The notes: a model not told the origin generated them from the letters alone. Positions 7,104 through 14,806 are shown, counted from the stretch's first letter. The stretch is 34,579 bases of DNA from JANOGU01 sp964499865 (GCA_964499865.1 CAZCPY010000015.1:1-34579), one strand, 5' to 3'. Numbers and translations are program-made.

Positions 7104-8026
7104 TGCGCGACCTCGACCTGCCCGCGACCTGGGGCGTCGCGACCGTGGCTTCGGGGCTGTCGCTGGCGGCCTGCCTCGGGCTTGGGGCCCTGGGCCGCAG
7201 GCTTGCCGCGCCGCCGTCGCTGATCCTGGCCCCGCCGTCTGCGGCGCGGCGGCGGCGGGGGTGGATCTGGGCGCCGGTCCTGCTTCTGGGTGCGCTGGGC
7301 CTGTGGCCGGGGGGATGGACCTGCCGGGCCTCAACGCCTTCTTCGCCAAGCGGCCGGGGGATGTCCGGGCCTTCCTGTTCACCGCGCCCGGGGCGGCGGA
7401 GAACCGCGCCGCGCTGGCCTTCGCCTTCGGGCAGACGATGATCCTGACGGTGCCGGCCTTTCTGGTCGGGCGTGCGGTCGGGGCGGCGCTGGCGGCGGCG
7501 GTCATGCTCTGGCCGGGGCTGGCGCGCGGCGTCCTGACGGTGGCCATCGCGCTGCGCTCGATCCCGGTCGTCACCACGGCGCCGCTGATCTTGATGGCGC
7601 CGGGGCGCGGCGCCGCGGGGACGATCACCATCGTCGCGATGTTGACCTTCCTTCCCGCGCTGGCGGCCTGCCTGAACGGCCTGCGGCAGGCGCCGGGGCA
7701 GGTGCCGGACGTCTTCGCGACCTACGGCCGCCGGCCCCGCGCAGGGCCTGCGCCACGCGCAAGGCCCCGCCAAGCTGCCCGCCTTCCTTGCCGCCGCGCG
7801 CATGGCCGTGCCCGCCGCGATCCTGGCCGCCACGGTGTCGGAATGGCTGGCCACCGGCATCGGCATGGGGTCCCTGATGGCGCTCAGCTATTCGACCTCG
7901 GCCTGTGGGATGCCGTGGTCCGCGGTTGCGGTCTTGTCGCTGGCCGCGATGGTCGCCTATGTGGCGGTGGAGCGGGTGGAGCGCGCGGTCCTGCGCGTCT
8001 GCGGCCCGGAGCAAATGGCGGCCTGA
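7103..8026 (+). pseudogene. broken ABC transporter permease (BPD_transp_1 type)
   Basis: Three frames carry one continuous permease. The first (from 7103) has DLPATWGVATVASGLSLAACLGLG and WIWAPVLLLGALGLW. At a run of six G near 7309 the reading moves to a second frame with FFAKRPGDV, ENRAALAFAFGQTM and IALRSIPVVTTAPLIL ... FLPALAACLNGLRQ. Near 7725-7740 it moves again to a third frame with KLPAFLAAARMAVPAAILAATVSEWLATG, ending at 8026. The conserved permease EAA-type loop falls around the second frameshift. The front appears to be the C-terminal part of a first permease half joined directly to the truncated binding protein, so a deletion probably removed the region between them. No ATPase gene of the system is present. 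Confidence 0.68.
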
Positions 8027-8033
8027 CAGACCC

Positions 8034-9065
8034 ATGCGCAACGCAAGCTTCGCCATCCCCGGCGACATCGACCAGAAGACCGGCGGCTACATCTACGAGA
8101 AGTCGCTGCTGCATGCGCTGCGGGCGCAGGGACGCAAGGTTGCGCATGTGCAATTGCCGGGCAGCTTTCCCTTGTCGCCGCCGGACGATATGTCCGAAAC
8201 TGTCAAGACGCTGGCCGCCCTGCCGCCCGACGAGCCCCTGATCCTCGACGGTCTGGTCTACGGCGGGATCGACACGGCGGGGCTGGCGACCGTCGCCGCA
8301 CCGCTGGTGGCGATGATCCACCACCCCGTGGGCCTGGAAACCGGCCTGCCCGAGGCTGTCGCGCGGATGCTCGTTCAGCGCGAGGCGGCGAATCTGGCGC
8401 TCGCCGCCCATGTCGTCGTGCCCTCGCCCCATACCAAGCGCATCCTCGTCAGCGATTTCGGCGTGCAGGCGCACCTGATCTCGATCGCCCTGCCCGGCTT
8501 TCGCGCGCCAGACCCGGTGCGGGCGCCGGTCGATCCGCCGCTGATCCTGTCGGTCGGGCTGATCGCGGCGCGCAAGGGGCATGACGTGCTGATCGCCGCG
8601 CTGGAGCGGATCGCCGACCTGCCCTGGCAGGCGCAGATCGTGGGCGGCACGCATGACGCGGAGGTGCTGGCCGCGCTGGTCGCGCAGGCCGCACCCCTGG
8701 GATCAAGGCTGACCTTCCGCGGGCGGATGGAGGAGGCGGAGCTCGCCGCGCTCTACCGACAGGCGACGGTCTTCGCGCTGGCCACCCGCTACGAGGGCTA
8801 CGGCATGGTCTTCGGCGAGGCGCTGCTGCATGGCCTGCCGATCGTCACCTGCGCCGCAGGCGCGGTGCCCGAAACCGTGCCGCCGGGCTGCGGGCATCTG
8901 GTGCCGGTGGATGACGTGGCGGCCTTCGCTGCCGCGTTGCGTCGGCTGCTGACCGACGCGGCGCACCGCGCCGCGATGGCCGCGGCCGCGACCGCCGCCG
9001 GTCATGCCCTGCCCGGCTGGGCCGATACCGCCGCCATCATGGGCCGCGCGCTCGACGCCGCCTGA
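8034..9065 (+). CDS. glycosyltransferase family 4 (GT-B fold)
   Basis: A 343-residue retaining GT4-type glycosyltransferase. The N-terminal Rossmann half opens with a GDIDQKTGGYIYEKSLLHAL acceptor-binding region and contains MIHHPVGLE and VVPSPHTKRIL. The C-terminal nucleotide-sugar half has SVGLIAARKGHDVLIAAL, then LTFRGRMEEAELAALYRQA, and the E-x7-E signature in RYEGYGMVFGEALLHGLPIV (about residues 251-270). The start at 8034 is 8 bases after the stop of the degraded permease. No membrane segment is visible, so a cytosolic or membrane-peripheral enzyme is likely. Donor and acceptor cannot be told; lipid or polysaccharide glycosylation is typical. The acuI-like gene follows at 15 bp, so the two may be co-transcribed. 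Confidence 0.85.
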   Translation: MRNASFAIPGDIDQKTGGYIYEKSLLHALRAQGRKVAHVQLPGSFPLSPPDDMSETVKTLAALPPDEPLILDGLVYGGIDTAGLATVAAPLVAMIHHPVGLETGLPEAVARMLVQREAANLALAAHVVVPSPHTKRILVSDFGVQAHLISIALPGFRAPDPVRAPVDPPLILSVGLIAARKGHDVLIAALERIADLPWQAQIVGGTHDAEVLAALVAQAAPLGSRLTFRGRMEEAELAALYRQATVFALATRYEGYGMVFGEALLHGLPIVTCAAGAVPETVPPGCGHLVPVDDVAAFAAALRRLLTDAAHRAAMAAAATAAGHALPGWADTAAIMGRALDAA

Positions 9066-9079
9066 AAAGGGAGACCCCG

Positions 9080-10069
9080 ATGTTCCGCGCCCTTGTCGTC
9101 GAAAAGGCCGAGGACGGCACCACCTCCGCCAGCGTGCAGACGCTGCCCGAGGACCGCCTGCCCGCGGGCGATGTCACCGTGGCGGTCAGCCATTCGACAC
9201 TGAACTACAAGGACGGGCTCTGCCTCGGCACCGGCGGCGGGCTGGTCAGGGCCTGGCCGCATGTGCCCGGCATCGACTTCGCGGGCACGGTCGAGACCTC
9301 GGACGACCCCCGCTACCGCCCCGGCGACGCGGTGGTGCTGACCGGCTGGCGGGTAGGAGAGACGCATTGGGGCGGCTATGCCGAAAAGGCGCGCGTCAGG
9401 GCCGACTGGCTGGTGCCGCTGCCAAAGGGGCTGTCGGCGCGGGATGCGATGGCGGTGGGGACCGCCGGGCTGACCTCGATGCTGGCGGTGATCGCGCTGG
9501 AACGCCACGGGCTCGCGCCGGACAACGGCGAGGTGCTGGTGACCGGGGCGGCGGGCGGCGTGGGGTCGGTGGCGGTGGCGCTGCTGGCGCGGCTTGGCTA
9601 CCGCGTGGCCGCGGTGACCGGACGGCCCGAGACCGAGGCCTACCTGCGCGACCTCGGCGCCGCCCGCATCATCCCGCGGGCGGAGCTTGCCGAGACGGTC
9701 AAGCGGCCGCTGGAGTCCGAGACCTGGGCCGGCTGCATCGACGCCGTCGGCGGCGCGATGCTGGCGCGCGTGCTGGGGCAGATGAAATACAACGCCTCGG
9801 TCGCCGCGGTGGGGCTGGCGGGCGGATCGGCGCTGCCTGCCACCGTGATCCCCTTCCTGCTCCGGGGCGTGAACCTTCTGGGCATCGATTCGGGCCTGCG
9901 CCCTTACGCCGAGCGTGTGGAGGCCTGGGACCGCATCGCCCGCGACCTGCCGCTGGACCTCTTGCACGCGATGATCCGCCCGGCGGGCCTGGCCGACCTG
10001 CCCGCGCTGGGGGCCGCGATCCTGAAGGGCGCGGTGCAGGGGCGCGTGGTGGTGGACGTACGGACCTGA
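9080..10069 (+). CDS. acuI: acrylyl-CoA reductase (NADPH), AcuI/YhdH-type medium-chain reductase
   Basis: A 329-residue zinc-independent MDR enzyme of the YhdH/AcuI subgroup, which reduces acrylyl-CoA to propionyl-CoA with NADPH. This serves 3-hydroxypropionate and DMSP-derived acrylate metabolism and detoxification. Visible: NYKDGLCLGTGG near the N-terminus, PGIDFAGTVE, GWRVGETHWGGYAEKARV, the dinucleotide site VTGAAGGVGSVAVALLARLG at about residues 153-172, and the subgroup segments QMKYNASVAAVGLAGG and PFLLRGVNLLGIDS. A GGGAGA site sits before ATG 9080. Propionyl-CoA formed here would feed the same acyl-CoA pool that Mcd (14781-16439) serves. A generic YhdH quinone-oxidoreductase-type role is the alternative. 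Confidence 0.88.
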   Translation: MFRALVVEKAEDGTTSASVQTLPEDRLPAGDVTVAVSHSTLNYKDGLCLGTGGGLVRAWPHVPGIDFAGTVETSDDPRYRPGDAVVLTGWRVGETHWGGYAEKARVRADWLVPLPKGLSARDAMAVGTAGLTSMLAVIALERHGLAPDNGEVLVTGAAGGVGSVAVALLARLGYRVAAVTGRPETEAYLRDLGAARIIPRAELAETVKRPLESETWAGCIDAVGGAMLARVLGQMKYNASVAAVGLAGGSALPATVIPFLLRGVNLLGIDSGLRPYAERVEAWDRIARDLPLDLLHAMIRPAGLADLPALGAAILKGAVQGRVVVDVRT

Positions 10070-10092
10070 GGCCGGATTATCGGACGATGGGT

Positions 10093-10197
10093 GCCTCCCT
10101 CCCCCCTCGTGGGGGAGGGATGGGGTGGGGGGGGGCGCCCGGCCGGTCGATGGAGCCCCCCTCCCCCATCCCCTCCCCACGAGGGGGAGGGGGGGCG
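10093..10197. repeat. large extragenic inverted repeat (REP/BIME-like palindromic element)
   Basis: Two GC-rich arms of about 42 bp (10093-10136 and 10155-10197) are imperfect reverse complements separated by about 18 bp. Each arm is itself palindromic around a CTCGTGGGG/CCCCACGAG core. It lies between acuI and tRNA-Pro and carries no ORF. It may act as a terminator for acuI, and it resembles repetitive extragenic palindromes common in this group. Confidence 0.75.
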
Positions 10198-10288
10198 CGT
10201 GATGGCGCAGGTTTTCCGCAGTGCCGATCCCGCGCTTGGACGATTTGCCTTTGCGTGCCACCGCATCGGCAGGTAAAGCGGCAGCCGT

Positions 10289-10365
10289 CGGGGTGTGGCG
10301 CAGCCTGGTAGCGCAACGGTTTTGGGAACCGTAGGTCGCAGGTTCGAATCCTGTCGCCCCGACCA
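10289..10365 (+). tRNA. tRNA-Pro (anticodon TGG)
   Basis: A 77-base cloverleaf. Acceptor stem CGGGGTG pairs with CGCCCCG (one T-G wobble), then A and an encoded CCA. The D-arm contains GGCGCAGCCTGGTAGCGC. The anticodon stem ACGGT/ACCGT closes the loop TTTGGGA, giving anticodon TGG (Pro, codon CCA). The T-arm contains GGTTCGAATCC. Confidence 0.97.
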
Positions 10366-10375
10366 ACTTTTCCGC

Positions 10376-11242
10376 CTACCGGCGCTGCACCCGCGCCCGC
10401 CACAGCGTGAACAGCCCCGCCGCCACCACGATGGCGGCCCCAACCGCCACGTTCGGCGCGATCCTTTCGTCGAAGACGACGAAGGCCACGACGCTGACGA
10501 ACACAAGCTGGCTGAAGGCAAAGGGCTGGATCGCCGAGGCCTCGGCCACCTCGTAGGCGCGGATCAGGAACCAGTGCGCCGACACCCCGCAGACGCACAG
10601 CGCCGCCATCAGCCCCCAGTCGGCGGGCGACAGCGGCTGCCAGAACCAGACCCCCACCGCCGTCATCGCGACGGCCCCGACGGTGCCGGTCCAGAAGAAG
10701 CTGACCGCCGCGCTGTCCCGGCGCGAGACATAGCGGGTGAGCAGGCCGTAAAGCGCGAACATCGCCGCCGCGGCCAGCGGCGCCAGCGACCAGGGCGAGA
10801 AGACCGCCGCCCCCGGCTGCAGGATCACCAGAACGCCGGCAAACCCGACCCCGATCGCCGTCCAGCGCCGCCAGCCCACGCGCTCGCCCAGCACCGGACC
10901 GGACAGGGCGGCCACCAGCAGGGGATAGCTGGTGAACAGCGCATGGGTCTCGACCAGTCCCAGACGCACGAAGCCCACGACGATCAGCACGATCTCGGCG
11001 CAGAGCAGCAGCCCGCGCAGCACCTGCACGCGCGGATGGCGGGTGCGGGCGGCGGCGCGCAGGCCCGCCTGCCGCGCGGCCAGCACCAGCACGAAGGCGG
11101 CAAACACCCAGTAACGGACCATCACCACCATCAGCGGGTTGGCCACCGTCGCCAGATGACGCGACAGCGCGTCCTGCGCGGCGAAGATCAGGCAGGCCAG
11201 CAGCATCAGAAGGATGCCGCGCCGGGTGTCCTGCACCACCAT
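10376..11242 (-). CDS. DMT-superfamily transporter (EamA type)
   Basis: A 288-residue integral membrane protein with about ten hydrophobic helices in two repeats, as in EamA/RhaT-like drug/metabolite exporters. Repeat one runs from GILLMLLACLIFAAQDALSR to the helix ending GVLVILQPG, and repeat two from LAPLAAAAMFALYGLLTRY to GAAIVVAAGLFTLW. Also visible is FTSYPLLVAALSGPVLGERV, a typical EamA loop. The ATG at 11242 overlaps the mnmD stop (TGATG), which indicates translational coupling. The substrate is unknown; amino-acid or metabolite efflux is usual. The stop is 11 bp from the end of tRNA-Pro on the other strand. Confidence 0.88.
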   Translation of the reverse strand: MVVQDTRRGILLMLLACLIFAAQDALSRHLATVANPLMVVMVRYWVFAAFVLVLAARQAGLRAAARTRHPRVQVLRGLLLCAEIVLIVVGFVRLGLVETHALFTSYPLLVAALSGPVLGERVGWRRWTAIGVGFAGVLVILQPGAAVFSPWSLAPLAAAAMFALYGLLTRYVSRRDSAAVSFFWTGTVGAVAMTAVGVWFWQPLSPADWGLMAALCVCGVSAHWFLIRAYEVAEASAIQPFAFSQLVFVSVVAFVVFDERIAPNVAVGAAIVVAAGLFTLWRARVQRR

Positions 11243-11907
11243 CAGCGCACCCCGCGGGTCATGTGCCGCTTGCGCCCGAAGCCGGGGGCGCGGGTGACGG
11301 TGAAACCCGCCGCCGCCAGCGCGCGCCGGACGTGGCCCGCGGCGCTGTAGGTGGCGAAGGTGCCACCCGGGGCGGTGCGGGCGGCGACGGCGGCCATCAG
11401 GCGCCCGCCCCAGAGTTCGGGGTTCTTCGCGGGGGCAAAGCCGTCGAGGAACCAGGCATCGGCGATGCCGTCCCATGCGGGAAGGGTTTCGCGGGCGTCG
11501 CCCGGGATCAGCCGGGCCGACAGGCCGGGCCGGTCCAGCCGTCCGGTGGCGCTCAGCTCGCCCAGGTCCGGGGCCAGCGGTGCGGCCTCGGGGAAGGCCG
11601 CCAGCGCCCGGGCCAGGTCGGGGGCGGGCAGCGGGAATGCCTCGAAGCCCGTGTAGCGGATCGCGCCGCGGCACCCCGCGGCGCGCCAGGCCAGCCACAA
11701 TGCGGCGAGGTTCAGCCCGGTGCCGAAACCCAGTTCGGCGACGTGGAACCCCGCCCGCAGGCGGTCCGGCAGGCCGTTGCCCGCCAGGAAGACGTGCCGC
11801 GCCTCCTCCAGCCCGCCGTCGCGGCTGAAGTAGGGATCGCCGAAGGCCGCGGCCTCGGGCAGGTCGCCGTCGCGCCACAGGATCAGCGGGCAAGCGGGGG
11901 GCAGCAT
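11242..11907 (-). CDS. mnmD: tRNA 5-methylaminomethyl-2-thiouridine methyltransferase, MnmD (stand-alone MnmC N-domain)
   Basis: A SAM-dependent methyltransferase for the last step of mnm5s2U34 synthesis in tRNA, 221 residues. It has the domain of unknown origin DUF752: FGDPYFSRDGGLEEARHVFLAGNGL at the N-terminus, the SAM loop AELGFGTGLN at residues 57-66, and the signature LDGFAPAKNPELW at about 154-166. The C-terminal end GFGRKRHMTRG is also typical. In enterobacteria this domain is fused to an FAD oxidase in MnmC; here the oxidase-like partner is a separate divergent gene starting at 12011. Substrate (nm5 or cmnm5 tRNA) depends on the organism's pathway. Confidence 0.9.
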   Translation of the reverse strand: MLPPACPLILWRDGDLPEAAAFGDPYFSRDGGLEEARHVFLAGNGLPDRLRAGFHVAELGFGTGLNLAALWLAWRAAGCRGAIRYTGFEAFPLPAPDLARALAAFPEAAPLAPDLGELSATGRLDRPGLSARLIPGDARETLPAWDGIADAWFLDGFAPAKNPELWGGRLMAAVAARTAPGGTFATYSAAGHVRRALAAAGFTVTRAPGFGRKRHMTRGVR

Positions 11908-12010
11908 CGGGGGCCTTGCAGGTCGCGCCCGCCCCTATCGCCCGGGCCTGCGGGAATGGCAACCTCGGCGGCGCTTGACCTTTGGCCGGCGCCGGGGGCA
12001 AGGCGGGGCC
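11908..12010. promoter_or_regulatory. divergent intergenic region between mnmD and the MnmC-like oxidase gene
   Basis: This 103-bp gap must hold the start signals of both genes. A TTGACC (about 11974-11979) could be a plus-strand -35 element, but no convincing -10 is seen. AGGCGGGG immediately before 12011 is the ribosome site of the plus gene. Confidence 0.3.
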
Positions 12011-13048
12011 ATGTCCCCTGACCTGACCGTCCGCGGCGCCGGCGTCTTCGGCCTGGCCACCGCCCATGCCGCCGCCGCCCGCGGCGCGCGGGTGCGCGTG
12101 GTGGACCCGGGCGGCATCGGCGCCGGGGCCTCGGGCGGCGTCGTGGGCGCGCTTGCCCCGCACGCGCCGCCCGATGATGCGGCAGACTGGACCCGGCTGA
12201 AGGCCGTGCAGGTCGCGGCGCTGGCGATGGCCCCGGCCTACTGGGCCGGGATTCACGGGGCAGGCGGCGTGTCGCCCGGCTTTGCCCGCGCGGGCCGGCT
12301 GCACCCTCTGGCCGATGCGGCGGCGGTGGAGGTCGCGCGGCGGCGGGCAGCGGCGGCGGCTGGGGTCTGGCCCGCCGGGACGGCCTGGGAGGTGATCCCC
12401 GCCACCGGCGACCCCTGGGAACCGGTCAGCCCGACCGGCCTGCTGGTCCGCGACACGCTGTCCGCCCGCCTTGCCCCCCGTGCCGCCCTCGCCGCACTTG
12501 CAGCGGCCCTGCGCGCCATGGGCGGGGAGATCGTGGCGGAGGCGGAGGCGGACGCCTCGCCCACCGTCTGGGCCACGGGTGCGGCGGGGCTTCAGGCGCT
12601 GTCCGGCGCGCTGGGGCGGCGGGTGGGGTCCGGGCAGAAGGGGCAGGCGGCGCGGCTGGCGCTGGCCATGCCGCCGGGGACGCCGCAGCTTTATGCTGGC
12701 GGCCTGCACATCGTGCCGCATGCCGACGGCAGCGTGGCGGTGGGCTCGACCTCGGAAGGGTCATGGACCGACCCCGGCCCGGATGCGCGGCTGGACGAGG
12801 TGATCGCGCGGGCCCGCGCCGCCTGTCCGGCGCTGGCGGCGGCGCCCGTGATCGAACGCTGGGCGGGCCTGCGGCCACGGCCGGCGGGGCGCACGCCGGT
12901 GGTCGGGCAGTGGCCCGGGCGGCCGGGGCATTTCGTCGCCAACGGCGGCTTCAAGATCGGCTTCGCGCTGGCCCCCTGGATCGCCCCCCGCATCGCATCC
13001 CTGGCCCTGGGAGAAGCGACGGACCTGCCTGCGGACTGGCAGGTCTGA
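12011..13048 (+). CDS. FAD-dependent oxidoreductase (DAO family, MnmC C-domain-like)
   Basis: A 345-residue flavoprotein with the ADP-binding GAGVFG motif at residues 9-14 followed by an acidic strand end (VRVVDPGG) and GAGASGGVVGALAPHAP, as in glycine/D-amino-acid oxidases and the MnmC oxidase domain. Later come LHIVPHADGSVAVGSTSEG, ERWAGLRPRPAGRTPVVG and HFVANGGFKIGFALAP, typical of the FAD-binding C-terminus. The ATG at 12011 has AGGCGGGG upstream. Its divergent placement next to mnmD suggests it does the job of MnmC(o), oxidative removal of the carboxymethyl group from cmnm5U34. A different amine oxidase role is possible. Confidence 0.82.
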   Translation: MSPDLTVRGAGVFGLATAHAAAARGARVRVVDPGGIGAGASGGVVGALAPHAPPDDAADWTRLKAVQVAALAMAPAYWAGIHGAGGVSPGFARAGRLHPLADAAAVEVARRRAAAAAGVWPAGTAWEVIPATGDPWEPVSPTGLLVRDTLSARLAPRAALAALAAALRAMGGEIVAEAEADASPTVWATGAAGLQALSGALGRRVGSGQKGQAARLALAMPPGTPQLYAGGLHIVPHADGSVAVGSTSEGSWTDPGPDARLDEVIARARAACPALAAAPVIERWAGLRPRPAGRTPVVGQWPGRPGHFVANGGFKIGFALAPWIAPRIASLALGEATDLPADWQV

Positions 13049-13092
13049 CGCGGGGCACGCGGGGCGCACGGGGCGCGCGGGGCGCGCGGGGC
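13048..13092. repeat. 9-bp tandem repeat, five copies, filling a convergent gap
   Basis: Five degenerate copies of a 9-bp unit (RCRCGGGGC) fill the space between the last base of the oxidoreductase stop codon (13048) and the stop codon of the convergent epimerase gene (13094). No terminator hairpin is recognisable there. Confidence 0.85.
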
Positions 13093-13093
13093 G

Positions 13094-14101
13094 TCAGACG
13101 ATCTTGGCGGCGATCAGCCAGGTGCCGGTGGCGACCACGGCTTCGGCGGGCGGGATGAAGTCGATCCCCAGCCCCTCGCGCGCCCTCAGGTTCGAAACCT
13201 GCGGGATGTGGCCCAGTTCCGGCAGCGCGGCGCGCGCTTCGCGGTCGAAAAAGGCAAGGATGCGCAGCAGGGCGGCGGGCGCGGTGCGGGTGGGGATGCG
13301 GCGGGCGGGATACGCGGCCTTCAGCGCCCGGCCCATCTCGGGCATCCACATCGACCCCGCCACGGTCAGGAACCGCTGCCCCGCCGTCTGCGGCCGCTCC
13401 AGCGCGCGCAGATGCGCAAGCGCGACGTCGCGCACATCCACGACCGGTAAGCCGAGCGCGGGCAGCATCGGGTCGCGCCCCGCCAGGATGCGGCGGATCA
13501 GGCCGATGGAACTGCCGAAATGGCGGTCGAGCGGGGGGCCCGCGATGAACCCCGGGTTGATGACCGTCAGCGCCAGTCCCTCGCGCGCGGCGATGTCCCA
13601 GGCCAGGCGCTCGGCCAGGGTCTTGGACCTGCCGTAGGCGCTGGCCTGCGGGCCGGTGTCGGCCCAGTCGTCCTCGGTCTGCACGCGCTCGCGCCCCTTG
13701 GCCAGCACGGCGACGGTGGAGGAGGTCAGCACCACCCGCCTGACCCCCGCCCGTGCCGCCGCGGCCAGCACGCGCCGCGTCCCTTCGACCGCCGGGCCGA
13801 TCAGCGTGTCGGCGTCGGCGGGCTGGACGATGGGGAAGGGCGAGGCGGTATGGACGACCGCCGTCACCCCCGCCATTGCCGCATCCCAGCCCGCATCCGC
13901 CGTCAGGTCGCAGGCCGCAAAGCTCAGCCGGTCCAGCGCCGCGGGGTCCTTCAGCGCGGGTGCCAGCGCCGCGCGCACCTCCCCTGCCCGGTCCATCCGG
14001 CGCAGCGTGCCGCGCAGGCTGTGCCCTGCGTCCAGCAGCGCCAGCGCCACATGCTTGGCCAGAAAGCCGGAAATGCCGGTCAGCAGGATCGTGTCGGCCA
14101 T
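13094..14101 (-). CDS. NAD(P)-dependent epimerase/dehydratase-type reductase (extended SDR)
   Basis: A 335-residue extended short-chain dehydrogenase resembling dihydroflavonol-4-reductase-like aldehyde reductases. Near the N-terminus is the cofactor motif TGISGFLAKH. Then follow ACDLTADAGWDAAMAGVTAVVHTASPFP, the segment VVLTSSTVAVL, and the catalytic YxxxK in SAYGRSKTLAE, then LTVINPGFIAGPP and VDVRDVALAHL. The start at 14101 is preferred because GGGGGA lies about 8 bases upstream and the Rossmann strand begins at once; GTG 14134 is an alternative. Substrate is probably an aldehyde or ketone. It is divergent from the GNAT gene, with a dyad in between. Confidence 0.85.
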   Translation of the reverse strand: MADTILLTGISGFLAKHVALALLDAGHSLRGTLRRMDRAGEVRAALAPALKDPAALDRLSFAACDLTADAGWDAAMAGVTAVVHTASPFPIVQPADADTLIGPAVEGTRRVLAAAARAGVRRVVLTSSTVAVLAKGRERVQTEDDWADTGPQASAYGRSKTLAERLAWDIAAREGLALTVINPGFIAGPPLDRHFGSSIGLIRRILAGRDPMLPALGLPVVDVRDVALAHLRALERPQTAGQRFLTVAGSMWMPEMGRALKAAYPARRIPTRTAPAALLRILAFFDREARAALPELGHIPQVSNLRAREGLGIDFIPPAEAVVATGTWLIAAKIV

Positions 14102-14132
14102 CGTTCGGGTCCCCCGGGGTGGTCTTGCCTTC

Positions 14133-14149
14133 ACTTTACGATGTCAAGT
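14133..14149. promoter_or_regulatory. imperfect dyad, candidate operator upstream of the SDR gene
   Basis: ACTTTAC-GAT-GTCAAGT has 6 of 7 complementary arm positions. It lies in the AT-richest part of the 195-bp divergent gap (14102-14296), and its minus strand contains TTGACA. No regulator gene is adjacent. Confidence 0.35.
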
Positions 14150-14296
14150 TAAGGGCCGCTTCCGCGATTTCAAGCCGCCTTGCCCCGGCAATCTGCGCGC
14201 CATCCTGCCGGTCGGCCGGGGACCGGTCAGCCACAAGCCGCCGCCATCCGCAACCCCCGGTTGACCCGCGCGGCCCGCCCGACGACGCTTGGCGAC

Positions 14297-14806
14297 ATGC
14301 AGCCGCCGATCACGATCCGTGACGCCACCCTGGCCGACGCGACCGAGGCCGCGCGGGTCACCGCGGCCTCGATCTGCGCCCTGTGCCGGGCGGACCACGA
14401 CAACGCCACCGACCTGATCGCCGCCTGGACGGCGAACAAGACCCCGGGCCAGATGCGCCGCTGGATCGCGCAGGGGCCGGTCCGCGTGCTGGTGGCCGAA
14501 CGGGCGCGGGCCATCCTGGGGGTCGGCGCGATCCTCGACCCCGACGAGGTTGCGCTGATGTATGTCGACCCCGAGGCGCGGTTCAGCGGCGTGTCGACGG
14601 CGCTGCTGGCGGCGATGGAGGCGCGGCTGACCGCGCCCGTCGCCCGCCTGACCTCCACCGCCACGGCGCGGCCCTTCTACCTCGCGCGCGGCTGGCGCGA
14701 GGCCGGGCCACCGCGGGCCGACTGGGGACTGGCCGGCTTTCCGATGGAAAAGCGCCGCACCCCAGCCGCGCCGGACGGTGTCAGTCCAGCAGGCGCCGGG
14801 CGATGA
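14297..14806 (+). CDS. GNAT-family N-acetyltransferase
   Basis: A 169-residue acetyltransferase of the GNAT fold: ITIRDATLADATEAARVTAASI at the N-terminus, a central beta strand pair LVAERARAILGVGAIL / EVALMYVDPEARFSGVSTALLAAMEARL containing the acetyl-CoA loop (about residues 95-117), and ATARPFYLARGWREAGP near the C-terminus. Substrate unknown. The ATG at 14297 has only a weak ribosome site. The gene runs tail-to-tail into mcd and overlaps its last 26 bp, so the final residues (about 160-169) may be a late-stop extension. Confidence 0.82.
   Translation: MQPPITIRDATLADATEAARVTAASICALCRADHDNATDLIAAWTANKTPGQMRRWIAQGPVRVLVAERARAILGVGAILDPDEVALMYVDPEARFSGVSTALLAAMEARLTAPVARLTSTATARPFYLARGWREAGPPRADWGLAGFPMEKRRTPAAPDGVSPAGAGR

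Noticed and set aside
2560..7315. G6 runs in opgH and the permease as phase-variation switches
   Set aside because: Both genes also carry large deletions or other lesions, so switching one base would not restore function. Homopolymer sequencing error also remains possible.
10376..12721. Single minus-strand open frame covering the DMT transporter and beyond
   Set aside because: Only its C-terminal 288 residues are transporter-like; the rest is antisense or out of frame to mnmD and the oxidoreductase.
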